The notes under the pieces: generated by a model
The model's database searches: none
What the model saw: the letters and a program-made list of their open reading frames with translations, nothing else
Told to the model about the DNA's origin: nothing
In this document: in pieces, positions 5,339-11,603 of the stretch
How the letters are laid out: each line of letters opens with the position of its first letter
Numbering within the stretch: the stretch's first letter is position 1
DNA from: an uncultured Eubacteriales bacterium
Lineage (GTDB): Bacteria > Bacillota > Clostridia > Oscillospirales > Oscillospiraceae
Length of the DNA stretch: 15,365 nucleotides
Direction of reading: 5' to 3'
NCBI GenBank assembly: GCA_900549865.1
Contig: URPU01000056.1
Span: forward strand, 1-15,365
Program-made: the position numbers and the translations under genes

Positions 5339-6892
5339 ATGCTTTCTGCCGGGCGGAAGAGAAAACTGCATATCGCGGCGCTGACGTGCGCCGTGTGCCT
5401 TGCGCTGTGCGGCTGCGCGCCGCGCGTGGATTTTGAGGACAAGGACGTGCCCGTGGAGAAAACGGAGGTCAGCCTTGTCTTGCAGCCGGGCGAGACGGCG
5501 AAGCTGGACGAGCTTCCGGCGCTGGAGCGCGCGGATCTGAGCGGAAGCGAATGCTATGACGAGATAATTGCATGGCAGGCGGCGCATCCGGATGTCGAGG
5601 TGATATACACCGTGACCTTCCCCGACGGCACGACGGCGGACAACTCGGCGCAGAGCCTGACCCTCGGCGCGATAAGCCCGGACGACGTGCAGCTCACGGC
5701 GCGGCTTGCGGGATACCTCCCGGCGCTTGAAGAGCTGGACCTCGGCGGCGCGGGGCTTTCGCCGGAGGGCGCGGCCGCCATTGCCGAAGCGCTGCCGGAT
5801 GTGCATATAATATACACCTGTGAGCTTCTGGGGCAGACGGTGGGGCTGGATACGGAAAGCCTCGACCTGCGCGGGGCGAGCGCCGCACAGCTTGTCGCGG
5901 CGGCGGATGTGATGAAGCACCTGCCGGGGCTGAAAACCGTGCAGCTCGGCAGCGAGCTTGAAAACCCGCTGGATTGGGAGACGCTGACGGCGCTGGTGCA
6001 GGGCTGTCCGCAGGTGGATTTCGAGTACGGCTTCACGCTGTACGGCAAGGCGTTCACGCTGCTGGACAGTGAGCTTGACCTGAACCACATCACGGTGGAG
6101 GACGGCGGCGCGCTGGCCTATGCCGCGGCGGGCTGCATGAAGAACCTCGAGGTGCTGGACATGGACTTCTGCGGCGTGTCGAACGAGGAGATGGCCGTCA
6201 TACGCGACGCGTACCCGGATGTGAACGTCGTGTGGCGCATCTGGTTCGGCGACAGCTACAGCGTGCGCACGGATGTGGAGAAGATACTGGCGTCGAAGCC
6301 CTCGGCCGGGGGCCTTGTGCGCGACAGAGACGCCGAAGCGCTCAAATACTGCACGAAGGTGAAGTATTTAGACGTGGGGCACAACGAAATACTCACGGAT
6401 ATCTCCTTCGTCTCATATATGCCGGAGCTTGAGGCGGCGGTGCTGGCGATGAACAACATCGCAGACCTCAGCCCGCTGGCAAGCTGCAAGAAGCTTGAAT
6501 ATCTTGAGATACAGACAAATGCGCGCATCACCGACCTCAGCCCGCTGGCAAGCTGCACGGAGCTGGAGCACCTGAACATCGCCAACTGCCGCAACTTCTC
6601 GGACATCACGCCGCTGTTCGGCCTCGACAAGCTCAAGCGCCTGTGGCTGGGCTGCTCGGCCCCCGTGCCGCAGGAGCAGATAGAGGAGTTCGCCGCGCTG
6701 CATCCCGACTGTGAGCTGAACACCACCGTCTGGAGCGACCCCACAAGCGAAGGCTGGCGCGTCGATCACGTTGACCCGTACACGAATCAGGTATATTATG
6801 ACGAGCGCTATGAAAAGCTTATAGAGCAGTTCGGCTATCTCGAGGGGGATTACTCCTTCGCGTCCAAGGATCCGAAGTACAAAGCCGGATAA
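5339..6892 (+). CDS. Repeat-rich surface lipoprotein with leucine-rich repeats
   Basis: The 517-aa protein has a lipoprotein signal: basic residues (R6, K7, R8, K9), a hydrophobic core, and the lipobox-like LCGC with C26 as the lipidation site. An N-terminal half follows with repeats of about 70 aa, each marked by a P-D/Q-V strand motif: HPDVEVIYTVTF (83), LPDVHIIYT (152), CPQVDFEYGFTL (223) and YPDVNVVWRIWF (292). A partial match is HPDCEL (455). Between 341 and 440 are internalin-like LRRs of about 23 aa (LDVGHNEITD-type, LSPLASCKKLEYLEI, LSPLASCTELEHLNI). LRRs bind protein ligands; the ligand is unknown. I chose the ATG at 5339, with GGAGGG eight bases upstream, over the in-frame ATG at 5315 that precedes this ribosome site. 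It is 18 bp from, and likely co-transcribed with, the asparaginase gene. The C-terminal 50 residues are unlike the repeats. Confidence 0.83.
   Translation: MLSAGRKRKLHIAALTCAVCLALCGCAPRVDFEDKDVPVEKTEVSLVLQPGETAKLDELPALERADLSGSECYDEIIAWQAAHPDVEVIYTVTFPDGTTADNSAQSLTLGAISPDDVQLTARLAGYLPALEELDLGGAGLSPEGAAAIAEALPDVHIIYTCELLGQTVGLDTESLDLRGASAAQLVAAADVMKHLPGLKTVQLGSELENPLDWETLTALVQGCPQVDFEYGFTLYGKAFTLLDSELDLNHITVEDGGALAYAAAGCMKNLEVLDMDFCGVSNEEMAVIRDAYPDVNVVWRIWFGDSYSVRTDVEKILASKPSAGGLVRDRDAEALKYCTKVKYLDVGHNEILTDISFVSYMPELEAAVLAMNNIADLSPLASCKKLEYLEIQTNARITDLSPLASCTELEHLNIANCRNFSDITPLFGLDKLKRLWLGCSAPVPQEQIEEFAALHPDCELNTTVWSDPTSEGWRVDHVDPYTNQVYYDERYEKLIEQFGYLEGDYSFASKDPKYKAG
6464..6557 (+). repeat. Two identical 25-bp repeats encoding adjacent LRR units
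   Basis: The 25 bases at 6464-6488 recur exactly at 6533-6557, a period of 69 bp (23 codons). Both encode the DLSPLASC part of neighbouring LRRs. Exact DNA identity suggests recent duplication or gene conversion within the gene, a way for repeat number to vary between strains. Confidence 0.75.
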
Positions 6893-6910
6893 GGGAAAGG
6901 AAGCGCAAGA

Positions 6911-7906
6911 ATGAACGGGAAAAAGCGGATACTGCTCATCACGACGGGCGGCACGATAATGTCCGTGCAGTCGGCGAACGGGCTTCAGCCAGGGGAGGAT
7001 GAAAACTCCCTGCTGCGCTTCCCCGGAAGCGGGCAGTATGACATTACGGTGCACTCGCTTCTGACGCTCGACTCCAGCAACATACAGCCGGAGGAGTGGG
7101 CGCTGATAGCGCGGTGCATATACGAAATGCGCGGCGACTACGACGGGATAGTGATAACCCACGGCACGGACACCATGGCGTACACCGCCTCGGCGCTGAC
7201 GTTCATGCTGCCGGGGCTGGACAGGTGCGTCGTGCTGACGGGCAGTCAGGTGCCGGTATCCAACATGCTCAGCGACGCTTACGCGAACTTACAGTGCGCT
7301 TTCGCCATGGCGGCGTCCGGCGCGAACGGGATATTCATCGCCTTCGACAGACAGGTGTTCCTCGGCTGCCGCGCCGTGAAGGTGCGCACGACGGCCTTCA
7401 ACGCCTTTGAAAGCGTGAATCTGCCCGCCGTCGCGGAGATAAACTCGCGCGGGCTTGCGATAAAGCGGGGCCTTCTGCCGCCGCCGGGCGGCGTGTGCCG
7501 CCTTGAAAACCGCGTCAGCAGCAGGGTGGCGCTGATGAAGCTCATCCCCGGCGTTGACCCGAAGCTGCTTTCGGCCTTTGCCGACGCGGGGTGCAGGGGG
7601 CTGGTGATAGAGGCGTTCGGCTCCGGCGGGATAAACTTCATGCGGCGTGACGTCGTGTCGGAGATAAGCCGCCTTGTGGCGCGCGGCGTGACCGTCGTCA
7701 TTTGCAGCCAGTGCCTTTACGAGGCCACGGACATGACCGTGTATGAGGTCGGCCGCCGCGCGCTGGACTGCGGCGCGATCCCCGCCGGGGATATGACGAC
7801 CGAGGCCGCCGTGACGAAGCTGATGTGGCTTCTGGAGCAGGGGCTTGAACAGGACGAGATAGTCCGCCAGTTCAAGACGAACCTGCACGGGGAAATAAGC
7901 ACATAA
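6911..7906 (+). CDS. ansA: Type I (cytoplasmic) L-asparaginase
   Basis: The 331-aa product hydrolyses L-asparagine to L-aspartate and ammonia. The family residues are visible: the first catalytic threonine T15 in TTGGTI (residues 11-16), the substrate-binding S55/S56 in LDSSNIQP, the second triad T86-D87 in THGTDTM, and the lysine K157 in RAVKVRT. There is no signal peptide, so it acts in the cytoplasm, and it has the usual length for AnsA-type enzymes. The ATG has GGAAAGGAAG upstream. The gene follows the LRR lipoprotein by 18 bp and is closed by a strong terminator. Its product, aspartate, is also the likely substrate of the symporter and racemase in this window. Related family members act on other amides such as glutamine, so specificity is inferred. 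Confidence 0.9.
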   Translation: MNGKKRILLITTGGTIMSVQSANGLQPGEDENSLLRFPGSGQYDITVHSLLTLDSSNIQPEEWALIARCIYEMRGDYDGIVITHGTDTMAYTASALTFMLPGLDRCVVLTGSQVPVSNMLSDAYANLQCAFAMAASGANGIFIAFDRQVFLGCRAVKVRTTAFNAFESVNLPAVAEINSRGLAIKRGLLPPPGGVCRLENRVSSRVALMKLIPGVDPKLLSAFADAGCRGLVIEAFGSGGINFMRRDVVSEISRLVARGVTVVICSQCLYEATDMTVYEVGRRALDCGAIPAGDMTTEAAVTKLMWLLEQGLEQDEIVRQFKTNLHGEIST

Positions 7907-7920
7907 ACCCTTATGCATAA

Positions 7921-7969
7921 GCGGCCGGGGCCGCGCGGATATCGCCGCGCCCCGGCCGCCGACTTTTTT
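7921..7969 (+). terminator. Strong intrinsic terminator after asparaginase
   Basis: GCGGCCGGGG (7921-7930) pairs with CCCCGGCCGC (7950-7959). A short inner CGCG/CGCG pairing (7932-7935 with 7946-7949) extends the arm, and a run of six T (7964-7969) follows. It separates the lipoprotein-asparaginase unit from the sigma factor operon. Confidence 0.88.
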
Positions 7970-7980
7970 GTGCTTGCGTC

Positions 7981-8009
7981 TGTAACCTTAATAGAAAAAC
8001 CGCGACATA
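7981..8009 (+). promoter_or_regulatory. Candidate ECF-sigma autoregulated promoter
   Basis: TGTAACC (7981-7987) is followed after 15 bp by CGACATA (8003-8009). Many ECF sigma factors use an AAC-containing -35 and a CG-containing -10 at about this spacing, and ECF genes are commonly preceded by their own target promoter. No good sigma-A promoter is evident between the asparaginase terminator and the sigma gene. Confidence 0.45.
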
Positions 8010-8066
8010 AGGGGTGAACGCAGAAAGCGGCCGCCGGACACGGCGCGCCGCGGGAAAGGAGAGAAC

Positions 8067-8627
8067 ATGGACGACGCAGGGATAATCACGCTGTACTGGC
8101 GGCGAGAGCAGGCGGCCGTGACAGAGACGGATAAAAAATACGGCGGGCTGTGCAGAAGCGTGTCGTACAGGATACTTACCGACCGCGAGGATGCGGAGGA
8201 GTGCGTCAGCGACACGTACCTTGCCGCGTGGAACGCGATACCGCCGAAGCGGCCGCGCCGGCTCGGCGCGTTTCTGGCCGCAATAACGCGAAACATCAGT
8301 GTGTCGCGCCTGCGCGAAAGGCGCAGCGCGAAGCGCGGCGGCGGGGAGTATGCCGCCGCGTTGGACGAGCTGGCGGAGACGCTGGCCGACAGAAACGGCG
8401 CGCCGGAGGCCGCCGTGGAGCTGCGCGAGCTTGCGCAGGCGGTGAACGCCTTCCTCGGCGGGCTTTCCGCAGAGGAGAGGAAGATATTCATGTGCAGGTA
8501 CTGGCTTCTGGCATCAGTCGCGGAGACGGCGCAGACGCTCGGCTGCACGCAGGCGAAGGTCAAGACCACGCTGTGCCGCACACGGCGGCGGCTGCGCGGA
8601 TATCTGACGGAGGAGGGATTGCTGTGA
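8067..8627 (+). CDS. ECF-type RNA polymerase sigma factor (sigma-70 family)
   Basis: The 186-aa protein has the two-domain ECF layout. Sigma region 2 spans about 15-90, with DREDAEECVSDTYLAAWNAIPP (39-60) as the core-binding helix and GAFLAAITRNISVSRLRERR (67-86) as the promoter-melting/-10 recognition part. Region 4 spans about 115-180, with the helix-turn-helix SVAETAQTLGCTQAKVKTTL that reads the -35. Regions 1 and 3 are missing, as in the ECF class. The ATG has AAGGAGAG upstream. Its stop codon overlaps the GTG start of a membrane protein, the usual arrangement for an anti-sigma partner. A candidate self-recognised promoter lies at 7981-8009. The inducing signal cannot be read from the sequence. 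Confidence 0.92.
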   Translation: MDDAGIITLYWRREQAAVTETDKKYGGLCRSVSYRILTDREDAEECVSDTYLAAWNAIPPKRPRRLGAFLAAITRNISVSRLRERRSAKRGGGEYAAALDELAETLADRNGAPEAAVELRELAQAVNAFLGGLSAEERKIFMCRYWLLASVAETAQTLGCTQAKVKTTLCRTRRRLRGYLTEEGLL

Positions 8628-9715
8628 ACGGGAAAACGACGCTTGACGCCGCGCTGCTCATGGACGCGATAGGATACGCTGACGGCGGGTATATTCAGGA
8701 GCTTGTGAACGAGCTCGGCAAGAAGCGCGGCGGCGCGCACGTAAGGCGCATAAGGACGCTGAGCACGCTGCTTGCAGCGGTGCTGATAATGGCGGCGCTG
8801 ACGGCGACGGCCTTTGCCGCGGCGCGGTATTTCGGGATATTTGACTTTCTGAGCGGGCGGCGCGCCCTGCCCGGCGGAGCGCGGGAGCTTATCGAGACGG
8901 ACATCACGCCCGCCGTGCAGGCGGATGAGGGCTTTCCGCTTGAGTGCGAGGCGAAGGAGGCGCTGGCGGACGGCCGCAGTCTGCGCGTCGTGGCGGAGCT
9001 GCGCGCAAGGGAGGCGGGGAAGTATCTCCTTGTGCCGCAGGACGCGGCCGCGGAGGACAGCGCGGAGAGCGCCGGCCTTGCCGGGAACGGCAGCATCGCG
9101 GACTATGCGCGCGATAATGGCCTTGAAATACTGTGGGCCGGCGCGGCCGTGGGCAACGGCGATGAGCTTGGCATGGAGGCGCAGTCCGTCGAGTGCCGCC
9201 GCGTGTCCGACGGGGCGATAGACCTTCTTATAAGCGGCGTGCGCGATGAGGGCGCGGAGAGCCTTGACGTGAAGCTCGTGTGCACGGCATATAGGGCCGG
9301 GGACAGCGTGGCCGCGCGCACGGAGCTGAGCTTCACGCTTGAAAACCGGGCGGGCGCGGGAGAGACGCGCTATCTTCCCGCGGGCGGCGGGGCTATACCG
9401 GGCACGAAGGCGGTGCTGACGGAGGTGACAGTGACGCAGACGGATGTGGACACTTATGTCGATTACCACTGCGAAAGCGGGTATACGGACGCGCGCGAGG
9501 CCGGGGAAGCGGGGCTGTGCTTCCGCATATGCGACCCGGCGGAGGCGGAGGAGGGCTTCCGTTCCGGCACGGGAAGCACGCCGGACGAAAACGGCGGAAT
9601 GCTGTGCGGCTATGTGTATGCAAAAACGGAGCTTGGAAGCGGCTTCACCGTCGAGGCGTACAACTGCTGGACGAAGGAGGTCTATTGCCGGATAGAGCTG
9701 AACGCGGAGGCGTGA
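8624..9715 (+). CDS. Membrane-anchored protein, putative anti-sigma partner of the ECF factor
   Basis: The 363-aa protein starts with GTG, which overlaps the sigma factor stop (GTGA) and has AGGAGGG at 8611-8617; the same frame runs open far upstream, but only as an overlap with the sigma gene. The cytoplasmic N-terminus (1-46) has LLMDAIGYADGGYIQELVNE, a pattern common at the start of clostridial ECF-linked membrane proteins. One transmembrane segment lies at about 47-68 and an extracytoplasmic domain of about 295 residues follows, rich in beta-type sequence with seven or so cysteines. Translational coupling and topology support anti-sigma function, with the outer domain sensing a signal. 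I do not recognise the outer domain, and no zinc-binding HxxxCxxC motif of ZAS anti-sigma factors is present. Confidence 0.72.
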   Translation: MNGKTTLDAALLMDAIGYADGGYIQELVNELGKKRGGAHVRRIRTLSTLLAAVLIMAALTATAFAAARYFGIFDFLSGRRALPGGARELIETDITPAVQADEGFPLECEAKEALADGRSLRVVAELRAREAGKYLLVPQDAAAEDSAESAGLAGNGSIADYARDNGLEILWAGAAVGNGDELGMEAQSVECRRVSDGAIDLLISGVRDEGAESLDVKLVCTAYRAGDSVAARTELSFTLENRAGAGETRYLPAGGGAIPGTKAVLTEVTVTQTDVDTYVDYHCESGYTDAREAGEAGLCFRICDPAEAEEGFRSGTGSTPDENGGMLCGYVYAKTELGSGFTVEAYNCWTKEVYCRIELNAEA

Positions 9716-9753
9716 GGGGCAAAAGGCCGGGAACGATAGATATAATGATCTCA

Positions 9754-9775
9754 GCGCCGCCCATTCGGGCGGCGC
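9754..9775 (+). terminator. GC-rich hairpin after the anti-sigma gene
   Basis: GCGCCGCCC (9754-9762), loop ATTC, GGGCGGCGC (9767-9775) forms a perfect 9-bp stem 38 bp after the anti-sigma stop codon. No T-run follows directly, so termination probably depends on the further hairpins downstream. Confidence 0.5.
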
Positions 9776-9830
9776 CGGATAAAGCGGTCAAAAGTCCGCA
9801 GGACTTTTTAGACATTTTTAGACAAGTAAA
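9776..9830. repeat. Right-end segment of the intergenic element (fourth, degenerate copy)
   Basis: This stretch resembles 10019-10065 in order and spacing: CGGATAA, then GCGGTCAAAA, a short loop, GGACTTTTT, and GACAAG just before the terminator hairpin. Here the end is doubled (TTTTTAGACA twice), as in the element near 3010. It also includes a terminator-like stem, AAAAGTCC (9790-9797), loop GCA, GGACTTTT (9801-9808), followed by T. It suggests an older element end immediately left of the left hairpin copy. Confidence 0.5.
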
Positions 9831-9858
9831 AAAAGGGCAGCCCAGCGGCTGCCCTTTT
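9831..9858. terminator. Terminator hairpin, left copy of the second duplicated pair
   Basis: AAAAGGGCAGCC (9831-9842), loop CAGC, GGCTGCCCTTTT (9847-9858) forms a 12-bp stem whose outer A:T pairs supply T-runs in both directions. All 28 nt are identical to 10066-10093. The element start GAGACTGTC follows immediately. Confidence 0.75.
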
Positions 9859-10065
9859 GAGACTGTCAAAGAATTCATGCTGCAAAGTAAAAAGACAGAG
9901 CAGCGGGGGAGCTTGAGGGGGCAAGGCCCGCCTCAAATCGGATAAACCGCCGCAGAAAGGCTTGATGTGTCAAGGCTTTCGGGCGAAGCGGCATTTTGAA
10001 CGCTTTCAAAATGCCCGGCGGATAAGCGCGGTCAAAAAAGTTTCACGGACTTTTTTGACAAGCTG
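9859..10065. mobile_element. 207-bp hairpin-rich non-coding element bracketed by duplicated terminator hairpins (second copy)
   Basis: It starts GAGACTGTC and ends TTTTTTGACAAGCTG, the same termini as the element at 2816-3029, but the interior is largely different. It again consists of stem-loops: 9913-9936 (10 bp with one bulge), 9949-9992 (three short paired blocks), 9990-10000/10005-10015 (11 bp, loop CGCT), and 10031-10041/10049-10059 (11 bp, GTCAAAAAAGT with ACTTTTTTGAC). It has no gene. The flanking 28-nt hairpins are identical to each other but unrelated to those around the first element. Length (207 versus 214 bp) and ends support one family. Confidence 0.55.
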
Positions 10066-10093
10066 AAAAGGGCAGCCCAGCGGCTGCCCTTTT
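10066..10093 (-). terminator. Terminator hairpin, right copy, for the tex-galT-glycosyltransferase operon
   Basis: This is an exact repeat of 9831-9858, a 12-bp stem ending in TTTT on either strand. It lies 43 bp beyond the glycosyltransferase stop codon on the minus strand, the expected place for the operon terminator, and it also faces sigma-operon transcripts. Confidence 0.75.
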
Positions 10094-10115
10094 CGTATAT
10101 GCTGTTGCGGTCGAG

Positions 10116-10143
10116 CCTTTGATGCTCTGGATAGCATCAAAGG
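10116..10143 (-). other. Perfect 11-bp hairpin overlapping the glycosyltransferase stop codon
   Basis: CCTTTGATGCT (10116-10126) pairs with AGCATCAAAGG (10133-10143) around a 6-nt loop. The stop codon (10137-10139) lies in one arm, and there is no T-run. It could stabilise the 3' end of the operon mRNA or affect ribosome release. Confidence 0.5.
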
Positions 10144-11582
10144 AAGCGGTCTAACCTGTCTGTCAGCTCGTCGAGGCGCTCCTTGAGTCTGGCGCGGCTC
10201 TCCTCAAGGTCGTCCTTCACCAAGTCGCGGTTCATGCGCATTTCGGATATGAGGCGCTCCCTGTCGCCGGTGATGCCGTCCACAAGGCTTTCATAGCTGC
10301 GGCGAAGCTCCTCCGCGCGGCGGCGCTGTGCCTCTCTGGCGCGCCCGGCGCTGTCAAGGTAGTTGGCCATGGTCTTATACATCTCGTCGGATATCTTCTC
10401 ATGCTTCGGGTAAAGCCCGCGGCGGTAGTTGTCGATGACGTCGAAATAGCGCGCGTAGGCGCGATCCACCGCCTGCTCCCATGACATGTAGATATCTCTC
10501 TGCGCGCCCGCGCCGATGCGTGCCATGGCCTCCGGCGCGGCGCACAGCTCAAGCAGCTTCGCGGCCATGGACTCGGCGTTCTCCTCAATGAGAAAGCCAT
10601 TGACGCCGTCGGTGACGTCCTCCGCCGCGCAGCTTCCCGCGATGAGCACGCTGCCGAGGGCGCAGGCCGCGGCCTCGCGCACGACAAGGCCGTTCGTGTC
10701 GAAGGTGGAGGGGAAGAGGAAGAGATCCGCCCGGCAGTACCACGCGCGGATAAGCTCGCGGTCATGTATGGGCTGGCAGAAGCACACCTTGCCGCCGAGG
10801 TCGAGCGACGCGGCATAGGCGGTTATCTCATCCTTATCCGTGCCGCCGCCGATGAACACCATGCGGAAGTCCTGCCCCGCCGCGTCGAGCGCCTTGAGCG
10901 CGTCGAGGATTATCCTTATGCCCTTGTACCACATCATGCGCCCCACGAAGAGGAACACCGGCACGCCCGCCGGAAGGTCCACGCTCCGCGTCGCCTTTGC
11001 GATGAGCGCGTCGTCCACGCGGCCGCGCGGGAAGTCCACGCCGTTCGGCATGACGGTATAGCGGCCCTTATAGCCGAGCTTGCACAGGTTTTCACCCGCA
11101 CCGTTGCTGACCGTCCACACCTCGTCGCAGGCGGAGATGTTCTCCACGAGTATGCGCACGGCCTCCTCCTGCAAAAGCTTGCCGCGCACGGCGTTGGCGA
11201 TGTCGATATCGAACTTCGTGTGATATGTAAAGACGACGGGCACGTCTATCCTCTCGCGCAGGACGCGCGCAAGCATGGTGGACGTGATGGGACAGTGGCT
11301 GTGGATGATGTCAAAGCCGCCCTCCTCCACATGACGCAGTATCTCCGGCGAGAAGGGCATACCCGCGCGGTAGCCGACGTATTTGGTCATGTCCACGCTG
11401 GGATAGCGCAGCACGGGGAAGGGGAAGACGGAGTCGTCCGCCTGCGGGTTAGACGGCGTCACGACGGAGGCGGAGCCGTGCTGTGCGTTGATGAGGCGGG
11501 CGTAATTCGTCACGGCGTTGGCCACGCCGTCTATCTCGGGCGGGAAAGAGTCGTTTATGAGGCATACGTTCAGTTTTTCCAT
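10137..11582 (-). CDS. GT4-family glycosyltransferase with C-terminal coiled coil
   Basis: The 481-aa protein has the GT-B fold signatures of family GT4. The N-terminal domain has the nucleotide-free acceptor side, with NDSFPPEIDGVANAV (10-24), IIHSHCPIT (92-100) and FTYHTKFD (118-125). The hinge is NGVD (180-183). The donor side has GRMMWYKG (214-221) and FPSTFDTNGLVVREAA (290-305). The usual E-x7-E donor motif reads D295-x7-E303. Relatives add sugars to diacylglycerol or other envelope acceptors using UDP- or GDP-sugars. Residues about 412-481 form a highly charged heptad-like helix (coiled coil), an extension beyond the catalytic core that could oligomerise the enzyme or attach it to the membrane. 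The ATG has AAGGAG upstream and sits 21 bp after galT, so galT may supply its UDP-sugar. The acceptor is unknown. Confidence 0.87.
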   Translation of the reverse strand: MEKLNVCLINDSFPPEIDGVANAVTNYARLINAQHGSASVVTPSNPQADDSVFPFPVLRYPSVDMTKYVGYRAGMPFSPEILRHVEEGGFDIIHSHCPITSTMLARVLRERIDVPVVFTYHTKFDIDIANAVRGKLLQEEAVRILVENISACDEVWTVSNGAGENLCKLGYKGRYTVMPNGVDFPRGRVDDALIAKATRSVDLPAGVPVFLFVGRMMWYKGIRIILDALKALDAAGQDFRMVFIGGGTDKDEITAYAASLDLGGKVCFCQPIHDRELIRAWYCRADLFLFPSTFDTNGLVVREAAACALGSVLIAGSCAAEDVTDGVNGFLIEENAESMAAKLLELCAAPEAMARIGAGAQRDIYMSWEQAVDRAYARYFDVIDNYRRGLYPKHEKISDEMYKTMANYLDSAGRAREAQRRRAEELRRSYESLVDGITGDRERLISEMRMNRDLVKDDLEESRARLKERLDELTDRLDRFL

Positions 11583-11603
11583 GGCGTGCAGCTCCTTTCG
11601 TTA

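Noticed and set aside
9859..10065. Group IIC intron (these insert after terminator hairpins)
   Set aside because: It is far too short, has no visible domain V or reverse transcriptase, and such introns do not duplicate the hairpin on both sides.
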